A stretch of DNA of 64,000 nt from Jatrophihabitans sp035642535 (GCA_035642535.1 DASQSE010000153.1:1-64000); one strand, 5' to 3'. Shown: positions 42,754 through 54,145, counted from the first letter of the stretch. Program-made: numbers and translations. Notes: generated from the letters alone by a model not told the origin.

Positions 42754-43959
42754 CTAACCGAGCAGCGCCCCGCCGACCGTGAGCGGGTCGGCGAGCAGCG
42801 GGGCGAAGGCGAGCTCCGCGGCGCCGAGCAGGGCAGAGTCGGAGCCGAAGGACGGCGCGACGAGTTGGACGTCGCGCGCCTGCTCCTCGAACGCGTACTC
42901 ACGCAGCGCGCGCTCGACGTCCGGCTGCGCGATGTCGAGCAGCTCGGCGAGATGCCCGCCGAGCACCACCAGCTGCGGGTTCAACGTGTTGACGAGGCTG
43001 GCGATCGCCCGGCCCAGCGACACCGCGACCTCGTGCACCGCGCGCACCGCTTCAGGGTCGTCGTGACGGGCGTCGGCGAAAACGGCAGCGGTTGCCGCCT
43101 CGGTAGGTGGCTGCTCACGCCCCGCGATCCGCAGCAGCGCCTCCTCACCGATGTAGGTCTCGACGCAGCCGTGCTTGCCGCAGTGGCATGCCGGGCCGGC
43201 CGCGTCCACGACGTTGTGGCCGATCTCCCCGGCGTAGCCGTCGTAGCCGCGCAGCGGGCGGCCGTTGGCGATGATGCCCGCACCCACCCCGACCCGGCCG
43301 AGCAGGAAGACCACGTCGTCGATACCGCGGGCCCCGCCGCGGCTGTGTTCGGCGAGCGCCGCGAGATCGGCGTCGTTGCCGATCGAGACGTTCGTGCGGC
43401 TTGCCAGCTTGTCGGCGAGCAGCGTGCCGAACGCGACGTCGCGCCACTCGAGGTTCGGCGCGACCGCGACCAACCCGGTGTACCGGTCGACGGTCCCCGG
43501 CAGGCTCACCCCGATGCTGAGCGGCGCGAGGTCACGTGCCGTTGCGCCGCTCACCCGAGTGACCGCCTCGACGACGATGCGCGCGACGTTGTCCGGCCCA
43601 CACGCATCGACGCCCGTGGTGACGACGTCGCGGGCCAGCAGGGTGCCGCCGATGCCAACCGCCGCAGTGATCACCTGCGTGACGTCGATGTCGACGGCGA
43701 CGACGTACGGACCGGCCGGGTGCGGCCCCACGACGTGCGACGGACGCCCGACACCCGACCCGCCGCTGGGCACCACCTCGTCGACCAGACCCAACTCGAT
43801 CAGGTCGGCCACCAACGCACCCACCGTCGACCGGCTGACCGCGAGCCGTTGCGTCAGCTCGGCTCGGGTCAACGCACCGTCGCGGTGAATGTGATCGAGC
43901 AACAGCGCGAGGTTATGCCTACGGATCGCGTCGGGTCTGGCGGCGGGGAAGGCGGCCAT
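42754..43959 (-). CDS. xylR: ROK-family repressor, probable xylose regulator
   Basis: 401 residues. The N-terminal winged helix is 'HNLALLLDHIHRDGALTRAELTQRLAVSRSTVGALVADLIELGLV' (~15-65). The ROK sugar-binding domain follows, with 'ARGIDDVVFLLGRVGVGAGI', the zinc motif 'GHNVVDAAGPACHCGKHGCVETY' region (His plus three Cys) and 'PQLVVLGGHLAELLDI'. ROK repressors bind operators until sugar binds. Its place at the end of the xyl operon suggests control of xylose uptake; the inverted repeat before xylA is the probable target. Start ATG 43959 lies 20 bp after the xylH stop. Confidence 0.88.
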   Translation of the reverse strand: MAAFPAARPDAIRRHNLALLLDHIHRDGALTRAELTQRLAVSRSTVGALVADLIELGLVDEVVPSGGSGVGRPSHVVGPHPAGPYVVAVDIDVTQVITAAVGIGGTLLARDVVTTGVDACGPDNVARIVVEAVTRVSGATARDLAPLSIGVSLPGTVDRYTGLVAVAPNLEWRDVAFGTLLADKLASRTNVSIGNDADLAALAEHSRGGARGIDDVVFLLGRVGVGAGIIANGRPLRGYDGYAGEIGHNVVDAAGPACHCGKHGCVETYIGEEALLRIAGREQPPTEAATAAVFADARHDDPEAVRAVHEVAVSLGRAIASLVNTLNPQLVVLGGHLAELLDIAQPDVERALREYAFEEQARDVQLVAPSFGSDSALLGAAELAFAPLLADPLTVGGALLG

Positions 43960-43979
43960 GGCTCGCTGCGACCGTCGGC

Positions 43980-45347
43980 TCAGGCCAAGCCCGAGGAGCC
44001 GGCCCGCCGTCTCGACAGTGCATCCACCGCGGCCGCGAGAAGCAGCACGAGGCCGGTGACGATGTACTGGACGGCCGGACCGTTGGGCCCGGACACCAGG
44101 TCGGCCATGCCGTTCTGGATGACCTCGACGACCGCACCACCGATCAGCGCGTCGAGCAGTCGGCCCTTGCCACCGAACAGGCTCGTCCCGCCGATCACTG
44201 CCGCTCCGACAGCGAGCAGCAGGATGTTGCCGTTGTAAGAGTTCGGGGCGACGCTGGCCACGTTTGAAGCGATTTCGATACCGGCGACCGCGGCCATGAA
44301 CGAGCAGACCATGAAGACCGAGATGCGGATGCGGTCCACGCCGATGCCGGCCCGGCGGGCGGCTTCCTCGTTGCCACCGACGGCATAGACGTGCCGGCCG
44401 TACCGGGTTCGGGAGAGCGCGAACGTCAACACCGTGAAGAGGACCACGACAACCGGCACGACCCACGGCACGCCCTCGACGGGCGGTGGTGTCACCCGCA
44501 CGGTATGTCCATTGACGTTCCGGAAGATCGACCCCTTGTTCAGCGACCGGTTGCGGTTGAGCAGTAGGACCAGGCCGATCGAGACAACGGCGAGCGCCCC
44601 AACCTTCAACAGCATCACGGACATCGGCTCGCCAACCAGGCCGGCCCGGCGCCGTGCGGTAGCGGCGGCGATCTTCGTCCAGGCATACCCCGCGACCACG
44701 ATGGCGACGAGCACCCAGCCGGCCCACAACGGCATGTTGCCGTTGGCGAAGTCGAGCACGACCTTGTCGCTGACGATGATGTTGCCGATCGGGCCGCGGT
44801 GCCAATCGGAGATCACCAGCGCGACGCCCTGGAACGCCAGGAAGAACGCCAGCGTGACAACGAACGACGGGATGCGCACCTTCGAGACCAGCAGGCCGAT
44901 CGTGAGCCCGATGATCAGGCCGGTCAGGAGTGCGGCGCCGAGCGTGATCGGCCAGGTGTTCCATGGGCTGCCGAAGCCGACCATCAGCCGGGCCATGACG
45001 AACGCGCAGACACCGCCCGTCGTGCCCGCGGACAGGTCGATCTCACCGAGCAGCAGGACGAACACGAGGCCCATGGCGAGGAAGATCGTTCCCGCGCCCT
45101 CGGTGAGCATGTTCCCGAAGTTGTAGAGGGTGTGGAACGTGTCCTGGATGGCTGAGAAGAGCACCACCAGCACAATCAGCCCACATACGGCGGGCAGCGA
45201 GCCCATGTCGCCGCCACGTAGCCGCAGCATGTAGTTGTGGAAGTACTCCCGGATGCCGCCCTCGATCGGCGCGGTGCTCGCCGCGGGGGACAGCACGCCG
45301 AGTTCGGCTAGCTCCTCCGTGTCGACGGGGTCATGTTGTTTCGTCAC
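43980..45347 (-). CDS. xylH: Xylose/sugar ABC transporter permease
   Basis: 455 residues from GTG 45347, overlapping the ATPase stop by 4 nt. The BPD_transp_2 (RbsC/XylH) fold is clear: 'TEGAGTIFLAMGLVFVLLLGEIDLSAGTTGG', 'VRIPSFVVTLAFFLAFQGVALVIS' and 'GRHVYAVGGNEEAARRAGIGVDRIRISVFMV'. Ten or more helices. A ~100-residue segment between the mid helices (~235-325) adds extra helices and a polar stretch ('RNRSLNKGSIFRNVNGHTVRV') that short RbsC-type permeases lack but XylH types have. Confidence 0.9.
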   Translation of the reverse strand: MTKQHDPVDTEELAELGVLSPAASTAPIEGGIREYFHNYMLRLRGGDMGSLPAVCGLIVLVVLFSAIQDTFHTLYNFGNMLTEGAGTIFLAMGLVFVLLLGEIDLSAGTTGGVCAFVMARLMVGFGSPWNTWPITLGAALLTGLIIGLTIGLLVSKVRIPSFVVTLAFFLAFQGVALVISDWHRGPIGNIIVSDKVVLDFANGNMPLWAGWVLVAIVVAGYAWTKIAAATARRRAGLVGEPMSVMLLKVGALAVVSIGLVLLLNRNRSLNKGSIFRNVNGHTVRVTPPPVEGVPWVVPVVVVLFTVLTFALSRTRYGRHVYAVGGNEEAARRAGIGVDRIRISVFMVCSFMAAVAGIEIASNVASVAPNSYNGNILLLAVGAAVIGGTSLFGGKGRLLDALIGGAVVEVIQNGMADLVSGPNGPAVQYIVTGLVLLLAAAVDALSRRRAGSSGLA

Positions 45348-46135
45348 GCTGGTGCCCCGTTCGTCTGCGCGAGGGACTCGGCGAGCGGCGACCCGTCGCT
45401 GAGCGTGCCAGTAGTGATGAGCTCGACCAGTTGCTGCTGGTTGACCTCGTCGCGCCGCACGACACCGGCCGTCCGGCCGAGATAGAGCACGGCGATGCGG
45501 TCTGCCACTTGCATGACATCGACCATGTTGTGCGAGATGAACACGACCGCGACGCCGCGGTCCGCGAGCCTGCGCACCAGGTCGAGAACCTGCGCCGTCT
45601 GCGCGACACCGAGCGCGGCGGTCGGCTCGTCGAGGACGACGACTTTCGAGTTCCAGAGGACTGCTTTGGCGATCGCGACAGTCTGCCGCTGGCCGCCGGA
45701 CAGGCTCGATACCCGCTGCCGCACCGAGCTCACGGTCCTCACCGCCAACGAGGTGAGCGTCTCCGCTGCGGCCTTTTCCATGCTGATCTCGTCGAGGACC
45801 CTCCGCTTGTGTCGTTCCCGACCCAGGAACATGTTCTCGACGATGTCGAGGTTGTCGCACAGCGCAAGGTCCTGATAGACGAACTCGATGCCCAGCCCGG
45901 CGGAATCGTGCGGGCTGTGCACATGCACGGGTCGGCCCTCGAAGAGATACTCGCCGGAGTCGATGCTGTAGCTGCCGCTGACGCACTTCACCAGCGTCGA
46001 CTTGCCGGCGCCGTTGTCACCGACGAGTGCAGTCACTTCGCCCGCTTGAGCGCTGAACGCGACGTCCTTGAGGACATCCACCGGCCCGAAGCTCTTGTAG
46101 ATGTGGTGTAGCTCGAGGATCGATTCTTCCGGCAT
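45344..46135 (-). CDS. xylG: Sugar ABC transporter ATP-binding protein, single-domain
   Basis: 263 residues with one ABC domain: Walker A 'LVGDNGAGKSTLVKCVSG', signature 'SSLSGGQRQTVAIAKAVLW', Walker B 'KVVVLDEPTAALGVAQT', H-loop 'VVFISHNMVDVMQV'. Classical XylG/RbsA proteins are about 500 residues with two domains; this is the single-domain (FrcA-like) type that would act as a homodimer. It lies between xylF and xylH in the operon, 72 bp after xylF with a strong hairpin between. Confidence 0.9.
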   Translation of the reverse strand: MPEESILELHHIYKSFGPVDVLKDVAFSAQAGEVTALVGDNGAGKSTLVKCVSGSYSIDSGEYLFEGRPVHVHSPHDSAGLGIEFVYQDLALCDNLDIVENMFLGRERHKRRVLDEISMEKAAAETLTSLAVRTVSSVRQRVSSLSGGQRQTVAIAKAVLWNSKVVVLDEPTAALGVAQTAQVLDLVRRLADRGVAVVFISHNMVDVMQVADRIAVLYLGRTAGVVRRDEVNQQQLVELITTGTLSDGSPLAESLAQTNGAPA

Positions 46136-46171
46136 CGCGGGGCACTCCCTTCCGCTCGGAACGGTGTGTTA

Positions 46172-46198
46172 GGCCGGGCGGCCGTGGGCCGCCCGGCC
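46172..46198 (-). terminator. Strong intercistronic hairpin between xylF and xylG
   Basis: Perfect 12-bp arms GGCCGGGCGGCC (46172-46183) and GGCCGCCCGGCC (46187-46198) with a 3-nt loop, 10 bp after the xylF stop. There is no T-run, so it is more likely a transcript-stabilising or partial-termination structure that keeps binding-protein mRNA in excess. Confidence 0.6.
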
Positions 46199-46207
46199 AG
46201 TGGGCTA

Positions 46208-47353
46208 TCAGTGCACGCCCGCCGCCTGACACTTGGCGACGTACTTGCCGGTGCACACGCTGTTCTTCGGCAGGTACTTGTCATTGATCGGCTGCGCCAC
46301 ATTCGCCTTGGTGATGGTGATCGGTGTCGCCAGGATCGACGGCACCTTCTTGTGGGTACTCGGGTCGATCGACGTCACGCCGTGCGTGTCGGGGATCTGG
46401 TTGTTCACCAACTGGGCGATGGCCTTGATCGCCGGGTCGGCCTCAGCGGTGGAGGGCTTGTAGATCGTGAAGCACTGTGTGCCGTCCATGACGTTCTGCA
46501 GTCCGCCTGCAGTCGCGTCCTGCCCGGACACCGCCACCTTGCCCGCCAGGCCCTGACGCTTCAGGTCGGTGATGACTGCCTGCGCCATGGTGTCGTTGGC
46601 GACCATGACCGCCTTGAGGTCAGGGTTCGAGCCGAGCATTGCACTGAACTCGCGGCCCGCCGTCGGGGCGTCCCAGTTGCCGTCCTGTTCGCCGACCTTC
46701 GTCCAGCCGGGCTGCTTGGAGAGCACGCTGGTGTAACCCTGGTTGAACAGCAGCGCGTTGTTGTCGGTCTTCGCGCCGTCGATCTCGACGTACTTGACCG
46801 ACTTGAGGCTCTTCACCTGCGGGCACTGGGTCAGCGCCTTTCCCTGAGCCTCGCCGACCTTCACGCCGTCGAAGGAGACATAGAGCGCCGCGCCGCCGCC
46901 CGGGGTGAGCCGGTCGTAGTCAACGGTCGTAACGCCGTTCTGCTCTGCCTTCTTCTCGATCGCGGCACCGGACGCCTGGTCCAGGTTGACGATCATGAGC
47001 ACCTTGATGCCGCTGGCTTCCATCTGGTCGGCGATCGTCTTCATGTGCGCAGCCGAGCCGCCGGCGTTCTGGATGTCGCAGCTGAGGTTGTACTTCGTGC
47101 AGTCGGCCTTGAGCGCCGTTGGGTCCGCAGTCACCCAACGCGGTGAGGAGACGGTGTCAGGGAGAATGATGCCCACCTTGGCGCCGTTGCCGTTGATAGT
47201 GCCCCCGCTGGACGAGGACGACGACGAGGTGTTGCTGGATGGTGGCGGCCCGCCGGGAGGACTGGTGTTACTGCCGTTGCCGCTTGAGCTACACGCGGTC
47301 CCGGCGAGAAGGGCAGCACCGAGAACCGCGACTGAGACTGCTGTCTTGCGCAT
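46208..47353 (-). CDS. xylF: Xylose/sugar ABC transporter substrate-binding lipoprotein
   Basis: 381 residues from ATG 47353. A signal peptide (~1-20, 'RKTAVSVAVLGAALLAGTAC') ends in a lipobox-like cysteine C20 or 21, followed by a long Ser/Gly/Pro-rich linker to about 52. The rest is a periplasmic-binding-protein type 1 fold: 'KVGIILPDTVSSPRW', 'MVNLDQASGAAIEKKAEQNGVTTVDYDR'-type segment and 'SGQDATAGGLQNVMDGTQCFTIYKP', as in XylF. The role in xylose uptake comes from xylA/xylB next to it. xylB ends 151 bp upstream. Confidence 0.9.
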   Translation of the reverse strand: MRKTAVSVAVLGAALLAGTACSSSGNGSNTSPPGGPPPSSNTSSSSSSSGGTINGNGAKVGIILPDTVSSPRWVTADPTALKADCTKYNLSCDIQNAGGSAAHMKTIADQMEASGIKVLMIVNLDQASGAAIEKKAEQNGVTTVDYDRLTPGGGAALYVSFDGVKVGEAQGKALTQCPQVKSLKSVKYVEIDGAKTDNNALLFNQGYTSVLSKQPGWTKVGEQDGNWDAPTAGREFSAMLGSNPDLKAVMVANDTMAQAVITDLKRQGLAGKVAVSGQDATAGGLQNVMDGTQCFTIYKPSTAEADPAIKAIAQLVNNQIPDTHGVTSIDPSTHKKVPSILATPITITKANVAQPINDKYLPKNSVCTGKYVAKCQAAGVH

Positions 47354-47404
47354 GCGCAGGTCACGCCTTTCCGCTCCGGAGGGCCCTGTGCGCACTGGTG
47401 CCGA

Positions 47405-47449
47405 ATTTGTTCGACAGGAGCCCGTTGAATGTTGTGCGCGCGAACTTAT
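47405..47449. promoter_or_regulatory. Possible ROK half-sites upstream of xylF
   Basis: ATTTGTTCG (47405-47413) is identical to part of the xylA operator, and GAACTTAT (47442-47449) differs by one base from its other half (GAACTAAT). The halves are 28 bp apart, so binding as a single site is doubtful. Confidence 0.3.
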
Positions 47450-47504
47450 CCCACACCGAGGGTCGTCACACAACTCCGAGACCAAGACGTGACCTGATCT
47501 TGAA

Positions 47505-48926
47505 TCAGCTTCGCGTCAGCGTGAGGTCGCGGGCCGCCGCGTAGCGCTGTCGGATATGCGCAACTGTGTCCGCTTCGTAGCGCACGGCCTCGCCGGACGG
47601 CGCCCAGACCGGCTGCTCGGCACCGCCGCGCAGCGCCCAGGCGGCCTGCCGTGCGGCGCCGTCGGCAACGTACTCACCGGGCGGTGGTACGAGCACCGGC
47701 ATGCCCAGCACCGACGGCGCGATCTCGCACACCGCTTCGGAGCGCGCGCCACCACCGATGAGCAGCGCGCGCTGCACCGGAACGCCGCAGGCCTGTAGCG
47801 CCTCGACGCCGTCCGCGAGCCCGCAGAGCAACCCTTCGATGGCCGCGCGGGCCAGGTTGGCCGGCGTGAGGTTGGTCAACCGCACGCCGTGCAGCGAGCC
47901 GGTGGCATCAGGCCGGTTCGGGGTGCGCTCGCCTTCCAGATAGGGGACGAGGACGAGGCCGTCCGCACCGCCCGGTGCAGTGAGCGCCAGGCGAGCGAGC
48001 TCGGCGTGGTCGACGTCGAGCAACCGTGCTGTCGCATCCAGCACCCGCGCTGCGTTGAGCGTGCACGCCAGCGGCAGGTATCGCCCGCTGGCGTCCGCGA
48101 ATCCGGCGACGAGCCCGGATGCATCGGCCGTGGGTGTCGCACTCACCGCGCTGATCACGCCGGAGGTGCCGATCGAGACGACGACGTCGCCTGGCGCGGC
48201 CGCGAGGCCCAGCGCGGCGCCGGCGTTGTCGCCCGTTCCGCAGCCGAGTACCGCTCCGGCGCCGGTAGTGCCGGCGGACGCGTGGGGCTCCAGAACGGTC
48301 GGTAGCGCGGGTGTCCCGCCGAAGGCGAGCCGGAGCAGCTCCGGGCGGTACGTCCCGTCGGCGGGGGACCAGTAACCGGTGCCGCTGGCGTCGCCGCGGT
48401 CGGTGGCGAGGGAGTCGAGCGAGGCGGCACCGCCGAGCCGCCAGGTCAGCCAGTCGTGCGGGAGGCAGACCGCGGCCGTGCGCGCCGCGTTGTCCGGTTC
48501 GCTGCGCGCCAGCCAGCGCAGCTTGGTGACCGTGAACGACGCGACCGGCACTGATCCGGTCGCCGTCGCCCATGCCGATGCGCCGCCGTCGAGCTCCGCG
48601 ATCAGGTCGAGGGCGTCTGGCGCGGAGCGCAGATCGTTCCAGAGCAGCGCGTCGCGGACGACCTCGCCGTCCTCGTCGAGGCAGACCATGCCGTGCTGCT
48701 GCCCGGCGACCGCGATCGCCGCGACGTCCGCGACGCCGCCCGCGGCGTCGAACGCGGCTTGCAGGGCCGTCCACCAATGCCGCGGTTCGACCTCCGTGCC
48801 GTCGGGATGCGGCGCGCTGCCGGACCGGACGAGCGCCCCCGTGTCGGCGTCCCTGATGACCACCTTGCACGACTGGGTCGAGGAATCGACTCCGGCGACG
48901 AGCGGCACCGGCTCAGCGTGCCCCAA
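47505..48926 (-). CDS. xylB: Xylulokinase
   Basis: 473 residues, FGGY carbohydrate kinase. It phosphorylates D-xylulose. N-terminal ATP-binding loop 'LVAGVDSSTQSCKVVIRDADTG', 'VAGQQHGMVCLDEDGEV' (substrate region), 'LPHDWLTWRLGG' and the C-terminal FGGY domain with 'VVSIGTSGVISAVSA', 'YLEGERTPNRPDATG' and 'RALLIGGGARSEAV' are all complete. Its start lies 14 nt inside the end of xylA, so the two are coupled. Confidence 0.94.
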   Translation of the reverse strand: MGHAEPVPLVAGVDSSTQSCKVVIRDADTGALVRSGSAPHPDGTEVEPRHWWTALQAAFDAAGGVADVAAIAVAGQQHGMVCLDEDGEVVRDALLWNDLRSAPDALDLIAELDGGASAWATATGSVPVASFTVTKLRWLARSEPDNAARTAAVCLPHDWLTWRLGGAASLDSLATDRGDASGTGYWSPADGTYRPELLRLAFGGTPALPTVLEPHASAGTTGAGAVLGCGTGDNAGAALGLAAAPGDVVVSIGTSGVISAVSATPTADASGLVAGFADASGRYLPLACTLNAARVLDATARLLDVDHAELARLALTAPGGADGLVLVPYLEGERTPNRPDATGSLHGVRLTNLTPANLARAAIEGLLCGLADGVEALQACGVPVQRALLIGGGARSEAVCEIAPSVLGMPVLVPPPGEYVADGAARQAAWALRGGAEQPVWAPSGEAVRYEADTVAHIRQRYAAARDLTLTRS

Positions 48927-50097
48927 GTAGGTGTTCGATCGCGAGTTGGTTGAGTTGGACGAATCCGTAGCCGCGTGCGCCGGCGACCTCGGGGTCGTAG
49001 TCGTCGAAGCTGCTGCGGTCGGCGCGCAGCGCTGCGACCGTTTCGCCGGGCGCGAGCGTCGGTTCGGTCAGCGTGGCGACACCGCTGGCCGCGAACGCGG
49101 CCCGCACCTCGGGGTCGGCGCGGTAGGCGGCGGCCCGATCGCGTAGCAGCAGGTAGGTGCGCATGTTCGCTTCGGCGGAGGCCCACACACCGTCGATGTC
49201 CTCGGTGCGCGAGGGTTTGTAGTCGAAGTGCCGCGGCCCGTCATAGGCCGGTCCGCCGCCCGGGGCGCCGTGCTCGAGCAGGTCGACGAGGAAGAACGCG
49301 TTGATCAGGTCGCCGTGTCCGAACACCAGATCCTGGTCGTACTTGATGCTGCGCTGCCCGTTGAGGTCCAGGTGGAACAACTTGCCCGCCCACAGCGCCT
49401 GCGCGATGCCGGCGGTGTAGTTCAGCCCGGCCATCTGCTCGTGCCCGACCTCCGGGTTCACCCCGACCATGTCGCGGTGCTCCAACTCGGCGATGAAGGC
49501 GAGCGCGTGCCCGAGGGTGGGCAGCAGAATGTCGCCGCGCGGCTCGTTCGGCTTCGGCTCGATCGCGAACCGGATGCCGTAGCCCTGCTCCTTGACGTAG
49601 CCGGCGAGCAGGTCGATCGCCTCTCGGTAGCGATCCAGCGCGGCCCGCACGTCCTTCGCGCCGTCGTACTCCGCACCCTCCCGGCCACCCCAGAAGACGT
49701 AGGTCTGCGCCCCCAACTCGGCGGCCAGATCGAGGTTGCGGAGCACCTTGCGAATGGCGAAGCGGCGCACCGTGCGGTCGTTGCTGGTGAACCCGCCGTC
49801 CTTGAACACCGGATGGGTGAACAGGTTCGTCGTCATCATCGGCACCACCAGCCCGGTGTCGGCCAGCGCCTCCTTGAACCGCGCGATCTGCTTGTCCCGC
49901 TCACCATCAGAGGAGCCGAACGGGACGAGGTCGTCGTCGTGGAACGTCAAGCCGTAGGCGCCCAGCTCGGCCAGCCGGTGCACGGCCTCCACCGGATCCA
50001 GCGGTGGCCGGGTGGCCTCGCCGAACGGATCCCGGCCCGGCCACCCCACCGTCCACAACCCGAAACTGAACTTGTCCGCGCGGGTCGGCTGCACCAT
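48913..50097 (-). CDS. xylA: Xylose isomerase
   Basis: 394 residues, the short (class I, actinobacterial) type. It converts D-xylose to D-xylulose. The catalytic histidine is in 'YGLTFHDDDLVPFG', the metal-binding glutamate and lysine in 'RFAIEPKPNEPRGDILLPT', then 'VGVNPEVGHEQMAG' and 'KLFHLDLNGQ', with 'GPRHFDYKPSRTED' later. GAGGAGG six bases before the ATG is a strong ribosome-binding site, and an inverted repeat lies just upstream. First gene of the xyl operon. Confidence 0.96.
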   Translation of the reverse strand: MVQPTRADKFSFGLWTVGWPGRDPFGEATRPPLDPVEAVHRLAELGAYGLTFHDDDLVPFGSSDGERDKQIARFKEALADTGLVVPMMTTNLFTHPVFKDGGFTSNDRTVRRFAIRKVLRNLDLAAELGAQTYVFWGGREGAEYDGAKDVRAALDRYREAIDLLAGYVKEQGYGIRFAIEPKPNEPRGDILLPTLGHALAFIAELEHRDMVGVNPEVGHEQMAGLNYTAGIAQALWAGKLFHLDLNGQRSIKYDQDLVFGHGDLINAFFLVDLLEHGAPGGGPAYDGPRHFDYKPSRTEDIDGVWASAEANMRTYLLLRDRAAAYRADPEVRAAFAASGVATLTEPTLAPGETVAALRADRSSFDDYDPEVAGARGYGFVQLNQLAIEHLLGAR

Positions 50098-50113
50098 CGG
50101 GGGCCTCCTCGAA

Positions 50114-50140
50114 CTATTTGTTCGTAAATTGAACTAATAG
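50114..50140. promoter_or_regulatory. Inverted-repeat operator of the xylose operon (xylO-like)
   Basis: CTATTTGTTC (50114-50123) and GAACTAATAG (50131-50140) are inverted arms with 9 of 10 positions paired around a 7-bp AT-rich centre. The 27-bp site lies 17 bp before xylA and is the most AT-rich spot in this region, as expected of ROK/XylR operators and promoter -10 sequence. Confidence 0.65.
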
Positions 50141-50163
50141 ACGAGCCTAGCCCCGCTCGTTCT

Positions 50164-50214
50164 TGATCAACAGGTCCGCGGTGTCATTGCGCGACGTTTC
50201 GGTCCTGTTGATCA
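50164..50214 (-). terminator. Hairpin after acnA (TGATCAACAGG palindrome)
   Basis: TGATCAACAGG (50164-50174) and CCTGTTGATCA (50204-50214) are perfect 11-bp arms with a 29-nt loop, and pairing continues by three more bases after one mismatch. It starts 20 bp after the aconitase stop. No T-run. It shares the TGATCAA core with the element at 9614. Confidence 0.5.
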
Positions 50215-50233
50215 CGTGAGGTGGTGGGGAGAG

Positions 50234-52993
<2,760 letters not shown>

Positions 52994-53025
52994 GGCACGC
53001 TCCTATTAGCAGGCTATGCGAGATC

Positions 53026-53039
53026 TCTTGACGTCAAGA
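53026..53039. promoter_or_regulatory. Perfect 14-bp palindrome at the acnA promoter
   Basis: TCTTGACGTCAAGA contains TTGACG in both directions; on the minus strand TAGCCT follows 15 bp later as a possible acnA -10. The palindrome could be a repressor site over the -35 of acnA and also near the divergent PAP2 gene. Confidence 0.45.
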
Positions 53040-53077
53040 TACCAGTCGGGACTAGGCGTCTGACGGGTGGTCGTTGC

Positions 53078-54145
53078 GTGAGCACCAGGCGACTCATCCG
53101 TAAAGTTCCGGTGGTGGAGGACAGGGAGGCCGCAGCCGAATCGGCTGAGTTCACAGCGGCACGGCTGCCGCCGGCGAACTCAGCGGACGAGCCGGGTTGG
53201 AGGCGGGTTCGGTTCGGCGCGTACGGCACGTATGTCGCGACCCTCCTCGCGATCGTCTTTGCCTACGGTCTACCCACGCGGAGGCCGGTCCTCGCTCTGC
53301 TCATCATCGTCGGACTCGCACTCACGAGCATCGGACGCGGCTGGCATGCGACGACCCGGGTGATCGTCGACTGGTTGCCGTTCAGCGCCGTTCTCATCGC
53401 CTATGACCAGACGCGCAAGGTGGTCGACACGCTGGGGACGCCGCTGCACGAGGCGGACATCCTGCGCGCCGAGCGGTGGTGTTTCGGCGGCACGGAGCCG
53501 ACACTCTGGCTCCAGCAACACCTGTATCACCCCACGCACGTCTACTGGTACGAGGGGTTGATCACGCTCGTCTACACCTCGCACTTCTTCGCGACGCCCG
53601 TCCTTGCGGCGGTGTTGTGGGTGCGCAACCGCGCGCTGTGGCTGCGCTACATCAGCCGAGTGGTGGTGCTGGCGGTGGCAGGGCTCGTCACGTACTGCCT
53701 CGTGCCCGAGGCGCCGCCGTGGCTCGCGGCCCGCGACGGGCTGACCGAACCGGTTGCCCGGCTCTCCGCCCGGGGCTGGATGTGGCTGGGCGCGCCGAAA
53801 CTCGACGATCTTCTCGCGGATGCCCAGCACGACGGCGCGAACCCGGTCGCCGCGATGCCGTCGCTGCACTTCGCGTTCGCGATCCTGGTCGCGCTGATGA
53901 TCGGAATCTCGCTGCGTACGCGATGGCGGTACCTGCTCGCGCTATATCCCGCGGCGATGGGGTTCACGCTCGTCTACACCGGCGAGCACTACGTCCTCGA
54001 CCTGGTCGCGGGGCTGGCCTATGCCCTCGTGGTCCACGTCGCCGTCAGCCGCTGGGAGGCCCGGCGCGCCGGACGACGCCTGGCACCTCAAGTCCCGACG
54101 CGTCTGGACGATCTGGACGAGCGAGAGCGAGCAACGCGGCCCTAA
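53078..54145 (+). CDS. PAP2-superfamily membrane phosphatase/inositol-phosphotransferase-like
   Basis: 355 residues with about six helices. The C-terminal PAP2 active-site motifs are 'AAMPSLHFAFAILVALM' (P-S-x-H) and 'LVYTGEHYVLDLVAGLAYALVV' (x-x-x-x-H-y-x-x-D), giving the catalytic His and Asp. The N-terminal half ('WYEGLITLVYTSHFFATPVLAAVLW') resembles the aureobasidin/IPC-synthase-like branch used in actinobacterial phosphoinositide or lipid metabolism. Exact substrate unknown. GTG 53078 has only a weak GGGTGG upstream. Confidence 0.85.
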   Translation: MSTRRLIRKVPVVEDREAAAESAEFTAARLPPANSADEPGWRRVRFGAYGTYVATLLAIVFAYGLPTRRPVLALLIIVGLALTSIGRGWHATTRVIVDWLPFSAVLIAYDQTRKVVDTLGTPLHEADILRAERWCFGGTEPTLWLQQHLYHPTHVYWYEGLITLVYTSHFFATPVLAAVLWVRNRALWLRYISRVVVLAVAGLVTYCLVPEAPPWLAARDGLTEPVARLSARGWMWLGAPKLDDLLADAQHDGANPVAAMPSLHFAFAILVALMIGISLRTRWRYLLALYPAAMGFTLVYTGEHYVLDLVAGLAYALVVHVAVSRWEARRAGRRLAPQVPTRLDDLDERERATRP

